NCBI GenBank assembly: GCA_900542385.1
Contig: UQNP01000017.1
Location: 1-21,930, forward strand
Reading direction: 5' to 3'
Source of the DNA: an uncultured Eubacterium sp.
Lineage (GTDB): Bacteria > Bacillota > Clostridia > Peptostreptococcales > Anaerovoracaceae
DNA: 21,930 nt
Positions within the stretch are counted from its first letter, which is position 1, and the number at the start of each line of letters is the position of its first letter. Below, in pieces: positions 1-8,357 of this stretch. The notes below the pieces were generated by a model that saw nothing but the letters and a program-made list of their open reading frames with translations, searched no databases and was not told where the DNA came from. The translations under genes and the position numbers were made by a program.

Positions 1-4
1 TCGG

Positions 5-3000
5 TTACGATGTCATTTTTCCGGCATCGTCATCAGTTTCTTCGGTATCATCGGATTCATCAACGTCATAGTCTTCATCGTCTTCCTCGTCGAGAACTGC
101 TTCTTCCTCCCCGTCATTTGTATCATCTGCATCATCCTGCTCTTCCGCACCGCCGGCTCCGGCTTCTTCATCCACCATATCCTCAACGGCAGGAATATCT
201 TCCATGTCACTTACTTCTTTTATCTCTATCTCCTCGTTGTCTTCTGTAAGCACCTTTACATCCAGACACAGACTCTGCATTTCTTTTATCAATACTTTGA
301 ACGATTCAGGAATTCCAGGTTCAGGAATATTTTCTCCCTTTACTATCGCTTCGTAAGTCTTTACACGTCCTACTATATCGTCCGACTTGACAGTGAGGAT
401 CTCCTGAAGCGTATAAGCCGCTCCGTAAGCTTCCAGCGCCCAAACTTCCATCTCTCCGAAACGCTGTCCACCGAACTGAGCTTTTCCTCCGAGAGGCTGC
501 TGTGTAACGAGGGAATACGGTCCGGTGCTTCTTGCATGGATCTTATCATCTACCAGATGATGGAGCTTTAACATATACATATATCCTACTGTTACAGGGT
601 TATCGAAATAATCTCCCGTTCTTCCGTCTCTCAGGCGCAGTTTTCCGCTTTCATCATATCCGCTCTCCTTGAGCAGCTGTATGATGTCTTTTTCCGTCGC
701 TCCATCGAATACAGGCGTAGCGATATACCAGTCTTTGCTCTTAGCCGCAAGACCGAGATGTACTTCAAGCACCTGTCCTACATTCATTCGGGACGGTACA
801 CCGAGAGGATTCAGCATGACCTGAAGCGGCTGTCCGTTTTCAAGGAACGGCATATCCTCTTCCGGAAGTATCCTTGATATAACACCTTTGTTTCCGTGTC
901 TTCCGGCCATCTTGTCTCCTACGCTGATCTTTCTCTTTGTCGCTATATAGCAGCGTACGAGTTTATTTACTCCCGGCGGCAGTTCGTCACCGTTTTCTCT
1001 TGAGAATATCTTCACGTCTACGACTATTCCAGTCTCTCCATGCGGCACTCTGAGGGAAGTATCCCTTACTTCTCTCGCTTTCTCACCGAATATAGCTCTT
1101 AAAAGCCGTTCTTCTGCCGTAAGCTCCGTTTCTCCTTTTGGCGTAACTTTACCTACGAGTATGTCGGATGAATTTACTTCTGCACCCTTTCTTATAATGC
1201 CGTCTTCATCCAGATCCTTCAGGGCGTCTTCACCGACGTTAGGTATATCTCTCGTTATCTCTTCAGGTCCAAGTTTAGTGTCTCTGGCTTCAGCTTCATA
1301 CTTTTCTATATGGATAGAAGTGAGGACATCGTCCATTATCAGTCTTTCATTGAGTATTATAGCGTCCTCGTAGTTGTATCCCTCCCATGTCATGAATCCT
1401 ATGAGAAGGTTCTTGCCGAGAGCAACTTCACCATTGTCAGTGGAAGGTCCGTCAGCTATTACTTCGTCTTTTTCAACATGTTCTCCGTTGAACACGATAG
1501 GTCTCTGATTCACACAGGTACCCTGGTTTGATCTTTTGAACTTGAGAAGTTTGTATTCATCTTTTCCTTCTCCGTCATCTCTGAGCACTACGATCTTGTC
1601 TGCGTCTACAAAATCGATCGTACCTGAATGCTTTGCCAGTATTACGACACCTGAGTCTTTCGCTGCCTTATGTTCTATGCCTGTACCTACTATAGGAGCT
1701 TCCGTAACGAGAAGAGGCACTGCCTGTCTCTGCATGTTTGATCCCATGAGCGCTCTGTTGGCGTCATCGTTTTCAAGGAACGGTATCATCGCCGTCGCTA
1801 CCGATACTACCTGTTTAGGGGATACGTCCATGTAATCCACAGCTTCCCTCGGTACAAGGTCTATTTCACCGCCGGCTCCTCTCGCGGCAACTCGCATGTT
1901 TGCAAAACGGCCTTCTGAATCAAGAGGTTCGTTTGCCTGCGCTATTATCTTATCTTCTTCATCATCCGCAGTAAGGTATCTTATTTCATCGGTTACCCTA
2001 CCCGTCTCTTTATCTACTATCCTGTACGGAGTTTCGATAAAGCCGTATTCATTGACTATACCGTAAGTGGTAAGAGAGCCTATAAGTCCGATGTTAGGAC
2101 CTTCCGGAGTCTCTATAGGACACATTCTTCCGTAATGGGAATGATGTACGTCTCTTACTTCAAATCCGGCTCTCTCCCTCGAAAGTCCTCCAGGTCCGAG
2201 GGCCGAAAGTCTTCTCTTATGAGTAAGCTCTGCAAGAGGATTGTTCTGGTCCATGAACTGCGACAGCTGCGAACTTCCGAAGAACTCTTTTACAGCAGCA
2301 GTTACCGGTCTTATATTCATGAGTCCCTGCGGTGTTACCTCTGCTATATCCTGAGTTGTCATCCTCTCTTTTATCGTTCTTTCCATTCTGGAAAGACCTA
2401 TTCTTATCTGGTTTTGCAGAAGCTCTCCAACTGTTCTGAGTCTTCTGTTTCCAAGATGGTCTATATCATCTGTACTGCCGACACCGTAATTCAAGTTCAG
2501 CAGGTAGCTTACTGATGCAATTACATCTGCTACGAGTATGTGCTTAGGAGAAAGTTCATTCTTTCTGAGCTTGAGCGCTTCTTTAAGCGAAGCTTCATCT
2601 TCGCTTTCCTGGATGATCTCCATGAGCACAGGATAATATACCTTTTTAGCTATCTTAAGGTCCGAAATATCGAACTCCACGTAATTGCTTATATCAACAA
2701 ACTGATTGCCTATGACCTTTGTAACCTTAGTCTCATCGTTAGGGCTCTGCACCATTACGAATTCAACGCCGGCATTCTCTATCTGCATGGCAAGGTCTTT
2801 GTCTATCTTCTGATTCTTTTCGGCGAGGATCTCTCCCGTGTTAGGATCTATTACGTCTTCTGCCGCTACAACTCCTGCGAGCCTGTTGGCAACGCCCAGT
2901 TTTTTATTGTACTTGTATCTTCCCACCTTAGCAAGATCGTATCTCTTAGGGTCAAAGAACATGGAATTGAACAATGACTGCGCGCTTTCAAGCGTAGGAG

Positions 3001-3730
3001 GCTCTCCCGGTCTTAATTTCTTATATATTTCTTTAAGACCTTCCTCGTAATTAGTCGTCGTATCCTTTTCAAGAGTTTTAATGAGCCTTGGCTCTTCACC
3101 GAATATATCTATTATCTCCTGATTGCTGCTCATTCCCAGAGCTCTGAGAAGCGTCGTCACAGGCTGCTTTCTCGTCCTGTCAACTCTTACCGATATTATT
3201 TCGTTGGAATCCGTCTCGTATTCCAGCCAAGCTCCTCTGTTTGGAATAACAGTGGTGGAGAACAAATCCTTACCGGATTTATCTATTTCTTTATCATAAT
3301 AAGGTCCGGGAGAACGAACGAGCTGGGTTACGACCACTCTCTCCGCACCATTATATATAAATGTACCCTTTTCTGTCATGAGAGGGAAATCTCCCATGAA
3401 TACTTCCTGTTCCTTTACTTCTCCGGTTTCTTTGTTTACAAGTCTTACTTTCACTTTCATCGGAGCAGCATAAGTCACATCTCTCTCCTTACATTCCTCC
3501 TGTTCATACTTAGGAGGATCTGTGAGAGAATAATCTATAAATTCAAGGACAAGGTTATCTGCGTAATCCTTTATAGGTGAGATATCCTCAAAAACTTCAC
3601 GAAGACCTTCTTCTATAAACCAATTGTATGAATCAGTCTGTATCTGAATCAAATTAGGCATTTCCGCCACTTCATTGATTTTAGAAAAGGTCATTCGCTC
3701 TTTTCTTCCTAATTTTATCGGATTTGGCAT
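5..3730 (-). CDS. rpoB: RNA polymerase beta subunit RpoB
   Basis: Catalytic beta subunit of bacterial RNA polymerase; 1241 residues from the chosen start. The rifampicin-pocket region (about residues 480-525) shows [17 protein letters not shown] followed by [13 protein letters not shown], with the Asp, His and Ser of a rifampicin-sensitive enzyme. The active-site motif RHGNKGVIS is near residue 945. Three in-frame starts (GTG 3739, ATG 3736, ATG 3730) sit together; AAGGAG at 3744-3739 lies 8 nt before ATG 3730, giving [12 protein letters not shown], so I chose that one. The end is odd: after the usual ending near residue 1174, about 65 mostly Asp/Glu residues follow before TAA. It sits downstream of rplL behind a hairpin and its own promoter; rpoC is expected beyond base 1. 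Identity is certain from the sequence; the tail's role is unknown. Confidence 0.98.
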   Translation of the reverse strand: MPNPIKLGRKERMTFSKINEVAEMPNLIQIQTDSYNWFIEEGLREVFEDISPIKDYADNLVLEFIDYSLTDPPKYEQEECKERDVTYAAPMKVKVRLVNKETGEVKEQEVFMGDFPLMTEKGTFIYNGAERVVVTQLVRSPGPYYDKEIDKSGKDLFSTTVIPNRGAWLEYETDSNEIISVRVDRTRKQPVTTLLRALGMSSNQEIIDIFGEEPRLIKTLEKDTTTNYEEGLKEIYKKLRPGEPPTLESAQSLFNSMFFDPKRYDLAKVGRYKYNKKLGVANRLAGVVAAEDVIDPNTGEILAEKNQKIDKDLAMQIENAGVEFVMVQSPNDETKVTKVIGNQFVDISNYVEFDISDLKIAKKVYYPVLMEIIQESEDEASLKEALKLRKNELSPKHILVADVIASVSYLLNLNYGVGSTDDIDHLGNRRLRTVGELLQNQIRIGLSRMERTIKERMTTQDIAEVTPQGLMNIRPVTAAVKEFFGSSQLSQFMDQNNPLAELTHKRRLSALGPGGLSRERAGFEVRDVHHSHYGRMCPIETPEGPNIGLIGSLTTYGIVNEYGFIETPYRIVDKETGRVTDEIRYLTADDEEDKIIAQANEPLDSEGRFANMRVAARGAGGEIDLVPREAVDYMDVSPKQVVSVATAMIPFLENDDANRALMGSNMQRQAVPLLVTEAPIVGTGIEHKAAKDSGVVILAKHSGTIDFVDADKIVVLRDDGEGKDEYKLLKFKRSNQGTCVNQRPIVFNGEHVEKDEVIADGPSTDNGEVALGKNLLIGFMTWEGYNYEDAIILNERLIMDDVLTSIHIEKYEAEARDTKLGPEEITRDIPNVGEDALKDLDEDGIIRKGAEVNSSDILVGKVTPKGETELTAEERLLRAIFGEKAREVRDTSLRVPHGETGIVVDVKIFSRENGDELPPGVNKLVRCYIATKRKISVGDKMAGRHGNKGVISRILPEEDMPFLENGQPLQVMLNPLGVPSRMNVGQVLEVHLGLAAKSKDWYIATPVFDGATEKDIIQLLKESGYDESGKLRLRDGRTGDYFDNPVTVGYMYMLKLHHLVDDKIHARSTGPYSLVTQQPLGGKAQFGGQRFGEMEVWALEAYGAAYTLQEILTVKSDDIVGRVKTYEAIVKGENIPEPGIPESFKVLIKEMQSLCLDVKVLTEDNEEIEIKEVSDMEDIPAVEDMVDEEAGAGGAEEQDDADDTNDGEEEAVLDEEDDEDYDVDESDDTEETDDDAGKMTS

Positions 3731-3781
3731 AATCATCACTCCTTATATATTCAACAAATTACATTTGCAGGGCAGTTTAGT

Positions 3782-3810
3782 ATCATACCATATATTTGTC
3801 AAACAATCAA
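3782..3810 (-). promoter_or_regulatory. Predicted sigma-A promoter for rpoB(C)
   Basis: On the minus strand a -35 TTGATT (3810-3805) is followed by a 17-nt spacer and -10 TATGAT (3787-3782), the latter preceded by TGG, an extended -10. A TTGACA at 3802-3797 with TAAACT 17 nt on offers an overlapping alternative. The start point would be near 3775, leaving about a 45-nt leader before rpoB. It lies downstream of a terminator-like hairpin, so rpoB could be transcribed partly independently of the ribosomal protein genes. Confidence 0.6.
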
Positions 3811-3852
3811 GCCTTTTTTTGGTATTTTTTGAATTCATAGGTTCAAACCAAT

Positions 3853-3892
3853 AAAAAGGACGAAGGCAATGCGCACTGCATCGTCTCCGTCC
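3853..3892 (-). terminator. Terminator or attenuator between rplL and rpoB
   Basis: Minus-strand arms 3892-3878 and 3872-3858 (15 nt each, one A-C mismatch and some G-U pairs, 5-nt loop) are followed by five U at 3857-3853. This is an intrinsic-terminator shape 36 nt after the rplL stop. A partial terminator at this junction is known in E. coli; here it would lower rpoB transcription relative to L7/L12. Confidence 0.7.
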
Positions 3893-3927
3893 ACCTTCTG
3901 TTATGTCTAAATCTTTGCGCGTATCTC

Positions 3928-4293
3928 TTATTTCAGTTCTACAACAGCGCCAACTTCTTCCAGCTGAGCCTTGAATCCTTCAGCCTCAGCCTTTTCACAG
4001 CCTTCCTTAACGTTTGAAGGTGCTCCGTCAACCAGCTCTTTTGCTTCCTTCAGTCCAAGACCTGTAATCTCTCTTACAGCCTTGATAACCTTGATCTTTT
4101 CAGCTCCTACTTCCTTCAGAACTACTGTGAATTCGCTCTGTTCTTCAGCTGCTGCTGCACCGCCTTCAGCTGCTGCTACAACAACGCCTGCTGCTGCGGA
4201 TACGCCAAATTCTTCTTCACATGCTTTAACCAGTTCATTCAGTTCTAAAACCGACATTTCCTTTATAGCTTCTATTATCTGATCTTTATTCAT
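3928..4293 (-). CDS. rplL: 50S ribosomal protein L7/L12
   Basis: Acidic, multicopy stalk protein that recruits translation factors to the ribosome; 121 residues, the usual length. The N-terminal dimerisation part is followed by an Ala/Gly-rich hinge (about residues 33-51). The globular C-terminal domain shows the hallmarks [20 protein letters not shown] and [12 protein letters not shown]. The start at 4293 is preceded by AAAGGAGAAAAAAG. It follows rplJ by 69 nt, as in the conserved rplJL pair, and is followed by a terminator-like hairpin. Two cysteines (in KACEEE and EGCEKA) are unusual but not disqualifying. Confidence 0.98.
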   Translation of the reverse strand: MNKDQIIEAIKEMSVLELNELVKACEEEFGVSAAAGVVVAAAEGGAAAAEEQSEFTVVLKEVGAEKIKVIKAVREITGLGLKEAKELVDGAPSNVKEGCEKAEAEGFKAQLEEVGAVVELK

Positions 4294-4362
4294 CTTTTTT
4301 CTCCTTTTATGTTTAACTAAACAAAATTAACTTGTATACAGTAAAAACATCCCTGTACTTTC

Positions 4363-4854
4363 TTAAGCTTCTTTCTGTTCTGCAATCTGAGCAACAACTC
4401 TTGCAAAGTTTGCAACAGGTGACTGTATGCTTCCCATAAACTTCGAAATGAGAACATCTCTCGACGGAATAGCTGCGATCTTTTCAAGGTTTTCCTTATC
4501 GTAGTATTCTCCTTCGATAATTCCTCCCTTGAATTCCATCTTTTTGTATTCTTTTATCGCATCGTTCAAAACTCTTGCAGGTGCTGTAGCATCATCATAG
4601 CTGAATGCAAATCCGCTCGGACCCTCAAGGATGCTTCCCAGTTCTTCGAATTTAGTTCCTTCGATGGCTCTCTTTACAAGAGTGTTCTTGTAAACAGTGT
4701 AGTCCACGTCGGCTTCACGAAGCTTTTTTCTCATGGCATCCGCTTCTGCAACAGTGATTCCGATATAGTCGATAACTACTGCTGATTCCGCTCTTTCAAA
4801 CTTGTCTTTTATTTCGTCGATTATTATCTGCTTCTGTTTGTAAGCCTCTTTCAT
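4363..4854 (-). CDS. rplJ: 50S ribosomal protein L10
   Basis: L10 anchors L7/L12 dimers to 23S rRNA and represses its own operon by binding the leader RNA. I begin at ATG 4854 (MKEAYKQKQIII), giving 163 residues. An upstream in-frame ATG at 4878 would add eight residues but has no ribosome binding site, while GGAG lies 11 nt before 4854. Recognisable parts are the N-terminal RNA-binding domain (SAVVIDYIGITVAEADAMRK, KNTLVKRAIEG) and a C-terminal helix that would bind L7/L12. An L10 leader with attenuator lies directly upstream. Confidence 0.97.
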   Translation of the reverse strand: MKEAYKQKQIIIDEIKDKFERAESAVVIDYIGITVAEADAMRKKLREADVDYTVYKNTLVKRAIEGTKFEELGSILEGPSGFAFSYDDATAPARVLNDAIKEYKKMEFKGGIIEGEYYDKENLEKIAAIPSRDVLISKFMGSIQSPVANFARVVAQIAEQKEA

Positions 4855-4913
4855 TATCGCGCATTCTCCTTTCTTCATTTTTGATGTGAATGATTCACTT
4901 TAAGGTACGCTAT

Positions 4914-4949
4914 AAAAAACCTCGATATCTTTACACTTAGACACCGAGG
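4914..4949 (-). terminator. Attenuator terminator of the L10 leader
   Basis: Ten-pair stem CCTCGGTGTC/GATATCGAGG with a 10-nt loop, then TTTTTT. It shares its 5' arm with the antiterminator described for the L10 leader, so it is a conditional terminator rather than the end of the operon. Confidence 0.8.
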
Positions 4950-5022
4950 CAGATATATTTACATTGTACCTCGGCGGGGTTTGGTTTTAAAGCAGTCTGA
5001 CAGCTCCCCGCTGTCTACGGTT
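4914..5022 (-). ncRNA. L10 leader RNA (rplJL autoregulatory leader)
   Basis: This 5' leader lies between rplA and rplJ. In transcript order it has ACCGTAGACAGC, a 6-bp hairpin with arms GACAGC/GCTGTC (5015-4999), and a purine-rich core. CCGAGG (4974-4969) can pair with CCTCGG (4949-4944) as an antiterminator, competing with a terminator (arms 4949-4940 and 4929-4920, ten pairs, followed by six U at 4919-4914). This is the known L10-leader layout in Gram-positive bacteria, in which L10-(L12)4 binding favours the terminator. The sequence shows the hairpins; ligand binding is inferred from the family and location. Confidence 0.8.
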
Positions 5023-5082
5023 GTTTATTTTCTATTCTGTTTTCAACCTGATGAAAATCTCCTTATATCTTAAACTCAGGAC

Positions 5083-5778
5083 TTAACCGAGTTTGAGCGG
5101 GTTGATTTTCACTCCGGGGCCCATAGTAGCAGAAACCGTAACGCTTCTGAGATACTGACCCTTTGCAGCCGCCGGCTTGGCTTTTATTATAGCTCCGATG
5201 ATGGCATCGAAGTTCTCAGCCAGCTTCTTAGCTCCAAATGAAGCTTTTCCTATAGGTGTATGGATGATATTAGTCTTATCGAGACGATACTCTACTTTAC
5301 CAGCCTTTACTTCCTCTATAGCTTTAGCTACATCCGGTGTTACCGTACCTGACTTAGGATTCGGCATCAGACCTTTAGGTCCGAGGATCTTACCAAGTCT
5401 TCCTACTACACCCATCATGTCAGGTGATGCTATAACGACATCAAAGTCAAACCAGTTTTCGCTCTGGATCTTCTGTGCCATTTCTTCAGCACCTACATAA
5501 TCAGCTCCGGCTTCTTCAGCTTCCGTAGCCTTCGGTCCTTTGGCAAATACGAGCACTTTCTTTGTTTTTCCAACTCCGTGAGGAAGCACTATAGCGCCTC
5601 TTACCTGCTGATCGGCATGTCTTCCGTCAACTCCGAGCTTTACGTGAAGCTCTACAGTTTCATCAAACTTAGCTTTGGATGTCTTTGTAACGATATCCAT
5701 CGCCTGTTCAACATCGTACAATTCCGCTTTATCGTACGCTTTCAATGATTCTTTGTAATTTTTACCTCTCTTAGGCAT
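5083..5778 (-). CDS. rplA: 50S ribosomal protein L1
   Basis: Component of the ribosomal L1 stalk near the E site, which helps release deacylated tRNA; 231 residues, standard length. Family landmarks are [10 protein letters not shown] at the start, the central [15 protein letters not shown] motif, and [12 protein letters not shown] near the end. The start at 5778 has a strong AAGGAGG seven nt upstream. It follows rplK by 59 nt in the classical rplKA order and is followed by the L10 leader, so it is probably the last gene transcribed before attenuation. Confidence 0.98.
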   Translation of the reverse strand: MPKRGKNYKESLKAYDKAELYDVEQAMDIVTKTSKAKFDETVELHVKLGVDGRHADQQVRGAIVLPHGVGKTKKVLVFAKGPKATEAEEAGADYVGAEEMAQKIQSENWFDFDVVIASPDMMGVVGRLGKILGPKGLMPNPKSGTVTPDVAKAIEEVKAGKVEYRLDKTNIIHTPIGKASFGAKKLAENFDAIIGAIIKAKPAAAKGQYLRSVTVSATMGPGVKINPLKLG

Positions 5779-5837
5779 TTTTTACCTCCTTGTGGTACGA
5801 CCGACCGAAAAATCAAATTCCGATCTCCCACTGTTAC

Positions 5838-6263
5838 TTAATCTTCAACAACGATTCCCATGCTTCTTGCAGTTCCCTTGATCATTTCAGTCGCTGCTTC
5901 AAGGTCTGCTGCATTGAGATCCGGCATTTTTGTCTTTGCGATTTCTTCCGCCTGAGCCTTGCTTATAGTAGCAACCTTCGTCTTGTTTGGCTCTCCGGAT
6001 GCCGAATCGATACCTGCCGCTTTTTTCAGCAGTACTGCTGCCGGCGGTGTTTTGCAGATGAACGAAAACGAATGATCTGCATAAACAGTTATAACGACCG
6101 GGATTATCATTCCAGCCTGATCCTGAGTCTTAGCGTTGAACTGTTTGCAGAAATCCATGATGTTTACACCATGCTGTCCAAGCGCAGGACCTACAGGAGG
6201 CGCCGGATTAGCATTGCCTGCCGGTATCTGAAGCTTTATATATCCTTCGATCTTCTTAGCCAT
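5838..6263 (-). CDS. rplK: 50S ribosomal protein L11
   Basis: L11 binds the GTPase-associated region of 23S rRNA and is needed for RelA-type stringent sensing and for thiostrepton binding; 141 residues, standard length. The N-terminal domain shows [20 protein letters not shown] with the proline-rich surface, then [12 protein letters not shown]. The C-terminal RNA-binding domain shows [13 protein letters not shown] and ends in the typical ARSMGIVV. The start at 6263 has an AAAGGAG upstream. It lies between nusG and rplA in the conserved order. Confidence 0.98.
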   Translation of the reverse strand: MAKKIEGYIKLQIPAGNANPAPPVGPALGQHGVNIMDFCKQFNAKTQDQAGMIIPVVITVYADHSFSFICKTPPAAVLLKKAAGIDSASGEPNKTKVATISKAQAEEIAKTKMPDLNAADLEAATEMIKGTARSMGIVVED

Positions 6264-6328
6264 CGTTTTTCTCCTTTCTGTTTATTCCCTCACCGGGGTC
6301 AAATCATTTATTATAAACAGGTTAATGC

Positions 6329-6904
6329 TCAGATTTTATCCACCTGAGCAAAATCCAGTTCTACAGGCGTATCTCTTCCGAACATGGATACCTTTGCTTT
6401 CAGCGTCTGCTTTTCCATGTTGACTTCTTCAACAACTCCCATAAAGTTTTCAAAAGGTCCGTTTATTACTTTCACAGTATCGCCTACTTTTACATCAAGA
6501 TCAATATATATCTTCTCTATTCCCATCCTTCTTACTTCTTCAACTGTAAGAGGCACAGGGTCTGAGCCATGTCCGACAAATCCGGTTACTCCCTGTGTAT
6601 TTCTTACAAGGTACCACGATTCGTTTGTTACTATCATCTTTACGAGCACATAGCCCGGAAACATTTTCCTGGTCTTTACCTTTCTCTGGCCTTCTTTTAC
6701 CTCTACCCTGTCTTCCGTAGGAACGATTACATCGAGGATAAGATCCTGCATTCCACGGTTTTCGACGATTTTTTCTATGTTTACTTTAACTTTGTTTTCA
6801 TGTCCCGAATAAGTATGAACCACATACCATTTCGCTTCACCATCGCCCCTGAGACCTTCAAGACCTTCTATATCAAGTTTTTTCTTTTCGTTATTATCAC
6901 ACAT
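6329..6904 (-). CDS. nusG: Transcription elongation/termination factor NusG
   Basis: NusG binds the RNA polymerase clamp through its NGN domain and uses a KOW domain to contact Rho, ribosomal S10 or RNA; 191 residues. The NGN domain begins about residue 25 at AKWYVVHTYSGHE and includes TRKMFPGYVLVKM and VTGFVGHGSDPVPL. The KOW segment is VKVGDTVKVINGPFENFMG. About 24 charged residues precede the NGN domain, longer than in many homologues. The start at 6904 has only AAGAG and a more distant GGAG upstream, so a slightly different start is possible. It sits 29 nt after secE. Confidence 0.97.
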   Translation of the reverse strand: MCDNNEKKKLDIEGLEGLRGDGEAKWYVVHTYSGHENKVKVNIEKIVENRGMQDLILDVIVPTEDRVEVKEGQRKVKTRKMFPGYVLVKMIVTNESWYLVRNTQGVTGFVGHGSDPVPLTVEEVRRMGIEKIYIDLDVKVGDTVKVINGPFENFMGVVEEVNMEKQTLKAKVSMFGRDTPVELDFAQVDKI

Positions 6905-6933
6905 TGTAACTCTTAAGCTCCAATCATAACATT

Positions 6934-7203
6934 CTAAAAGCAGACAGCCCTTATAGCCGCCAGCACTCCAGTGTCAACTGCCCAGAATACAAGTGCAAAC
7001 GCAGCGCATGTAGCTAAAACTACAGCAGTAAAAGACCCAAGCTCTTTTTTAGTGGGCCATACTACTTTCTTCATTTCAAGTTTTACTCCCTTGAAATATT
7101 CTTTTATGCTGCCTCTTTTCCTTTTATTCCCTCTCTGAGAAACCGCTGCTGTCGCTCGTTTCCTGACAACAGACTGTTCTTTCCCTTTTGACTTCTTAGC
7201 CAT
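6934..7203 (-). CDS. secE: Preprotein translocase subunit SecE
   Basis: Small essential membrane subunit that clamps SecY in the protein-export channel; 89 residues. A Lys/Arg-rich cytosolic N-terminus leads to the amphipathic helix and family motif EMKKVVWPTKKEL (about residues 43-55), then a single membrane segment ending near the C-terminus. This one-helix form is usual in Gram-positive bacteria. The start at 7203 is preceded by GGAG with 8-nt spacing. It is 11 nt downstream of rpmG and 29 nt upstream of nusG, the conserved rpmG-secE-nusG order. Confidence 0.95.
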   Translation of the reverse strand: MAKKSKGKEQSVVRKRATAAVSQRGNKRKRGSIKEYFKGVKLEMKKVVWPTKKELGSFTAVVLATCAAFALVFWAVDTGVLAAIRAVCF

Positions 7204-7214
7204 AGAACTTTCTC

Positions 7215-7364
7215 CTACTTAGTTTCCTTGTGAAGTGTATGTTTTTTACAGAACTTGCAGTATTTGTTCATCTCTATACGGTCTGCATTGTTTTTCTTGT
7301 TTTTTATCGTATTGTAGTTTCTCTGTTTACATTCAGTGCAAGCAAGCGTAACCTTTACTCTCAT
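7215..7364 (-). CDS. rpmG: 50S ribosomal protein L33 (zinc-binding form)
   Basis: Short gene of 49 residues read directly on the minus strand, from ATG 7364 to TAG 7215. It starts [12 protein letters not shown] and ends HTLHKETK. Two CxxC pairs (C9/C12 and C36/C39) mark the zinc-containing C+ form of L33, which some bacteria replace with a zinc-free paralogue under zinc limitation. CGGAGG lies 9 nt before the ATG. It is the first gene after the promoter at 7444-7472 and directly precedes secE, a very common arrangement in Bacillota. Confidence 0.95.
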   Translation of the reverse strand: MRVKVTLACTECKQRNYNTIKNKKNNADRIEMNKYCKFCKKHTLHKETK

Positions 7365-7394
7365 AATTACCGTCCTCCGTTTAACCTAAAATTA

Positions 7395-7411
7395 AGAGCA
7401 GTGCCTGCTCT
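7395..7411 (-). other. Perfect hairpin in the rpmG 5' leader
   Basis: Seven-base arms AGAGCAG/CTGCTCT around a GCA loop lie inside the predicted rpmG leader, 30 nt before the start codon. No U-run follows, so it is not a terminator. It could stabilise the RNA or be a regulator site; nothing in the sequence decides. Confidence 0.5.
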
Positions 7412-7443
7412 CATTCAAATCAAATTCATAAAGTTGCTAAATA

Positions 7444-7472
7444 ATTGTATATTACAACAGTTTCAATGTCAA
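7444..7472 (-). promoter_or_regulatory. Consensus sigma-A promoter of the rpmG-secE-nusG-rplKA operon
   Basis: Minus-strand -35 TTGACA (7472-7467) and -10 TACAAT (7449-7444) are separated by 17 nt, with TGTAA just before the -10. The start point should be near 7437, giving a leader of about 72 nt before rpmG. The promoter sits only 30 nt past the last stop codon of the preceding six-gene operon, with no terminator seen between them. Read-through from that operon is therefore possible. Confidence 0.85.
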
Positions 7473-7502
7473 GGTCTTTGTCATTATATTTTCAAAGTAC
7501 AT

Positions 7503-8357
7503 TTACGGGCGCCTGTCCCGGCACGGCACCCTGGACTGACATAGTCCGCACCCGAAGATATAATCTCCTCTTTCTATATGTTCAGGCCAGTAATGTTCAA
7601 TGGCATAATCCTCATATTCAAGACAACTGTCCTTGTCATGTCCGTTTTCTTTTGAAATCGCGCTTACCGGACATCTCTTTATACACGCTCCGCATATGCC
7701 TTTGCTGTAATACAGACACCAGTCGTAATGCCCTATGTCTCCACGCGGTGTTATATCTATATCAGCCTCTATCACTATGGATGTTATCCTTACAGCTATG
7801 CCTCTTTCTGATATAAATCCGTCATTTAATCCAAAGGTGCCAAGTCCGGCGGCAAACGCACTGTGCCTGTGAGACCATACTGAAGCTATTCCAAGATTTT
7901 CCGAATCCTGACGATGAAATTCACTCCTTAGATCCAATGCAGCAGACCTTATTCCCATCCTGTCAAAAGCACCTTCCACCTTTGACGCAAACTCTCCCAT
8001 CATCGGCTCCCATTCTCCCCTGGATACTACCCAGTTATCGCACGGAAATACTTTCGCTGTATTCTGCATGTTCTTCGTCTCTTCAGTCTGCGGAAACACC
8101 AAAGATATTACCCTTAGGCAACTGCTGTCCGGCACATCTTTATATTTCAGCGCAAACACTTCCTGGGGCGACCAATGAAACTCTCCTATATGACTTTTCA
8201 GAAACTCATAATAAGGATCATCCCCTGCTGCAACTCCTATGAGCGGTCTTTCAAACATGGCAGCGTCGGGTTTGCCTATGGTTGCAAAGGTATTCGTTTC
8301 AAGAGAATCGAATACGTCATATATCACATCATATATTTTTCGGTTTTTTTCATTCAT
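7503..8357 (-). CDS. QueG/RdhA-like 4Fe-4S protein, last gene of the Ehr-type operon
   Basis: A 284-residue soluble iron-sulphur protein of the short group usually labelled epoxyqueuosine-reductase-like. The central segment SVWSHRHSAFAAGLGTFGL (159-177) then ERGIAVR is the family hallmark. The ferredoxin-like end has C214, C222xxC225xxxC229, C245, C270xxC273 and C279, enough for two clusters, and finishes in the short GLCQSRVPC form. True QueG reduces epoxyqueuosine in tRNA with cobalamin and is longer, so I do not assign that activity. The start at 8357 overlaps the preceding stop by 8 nt, implying translational coupling with the membrane complex. I infer a role as redox partner or acceptor-side enzyme of the complex; the substrate is unknown. 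Confidence 0.8.
   Translation of the reverse strand: MNEKNRKIYDVIYDVFDSLETNTFATIGKPDAAMFERPLIGVAAGDDPYYEFLKSHIGEFHWSPQEVFALKYKDVPDSSCLRVISLVFPQTEETKNMQNTAKVFPCDNWVVSRGEWEPMMGEFASKVEGAFDRMGIRSAALDLRSEFHRQDSENLGIASVWSHRHSAFAAGLGTFGLNDGFISERGIAVRITSIVIEADIDITPRGDIGHYDWCLYYSKGICGACIKRCPVSAISKENGHDKDSCLEYEDYAIEHYWPEHIERGDYIFGCGLCQSRVPCRDRRP

Noticed and set aside
2135..2977. Plus-strand open frames inside rpoB
   Set aside because: They lie opposite highly conserved rpoB sequence and show no recognisable domains or start signals.
3736..3739. Earlier rpoB starts (GTG 3739 or ATG 3736)
   Set aside because: They overlap or lie within 2 nt of the AAGGAG site; ATG 3730 has 8-nt spacing.
3782..3802. 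Pairing the TTGACA at 3802 with TATGAT as the rpoB promoter
   Set aside because: The spacer would be only 9 nt; TTGATT at 3810 gives the normal 17 nt.
7204..7214. A tRNA gene in the rpmG-secE gap, as in some Bacillota
   Set aside because: The gap is only 11 nt and holds just the secE ribosome binding site. No tRNA or rRNA was found anywhere in the window.
7503..8357. Naming the gene queG
   Set aside because: The protein is shorter than true QueG, has a different C-terminal cysteine layout, and sits in an Ehr-type operon rather than near tRNA modification genes.
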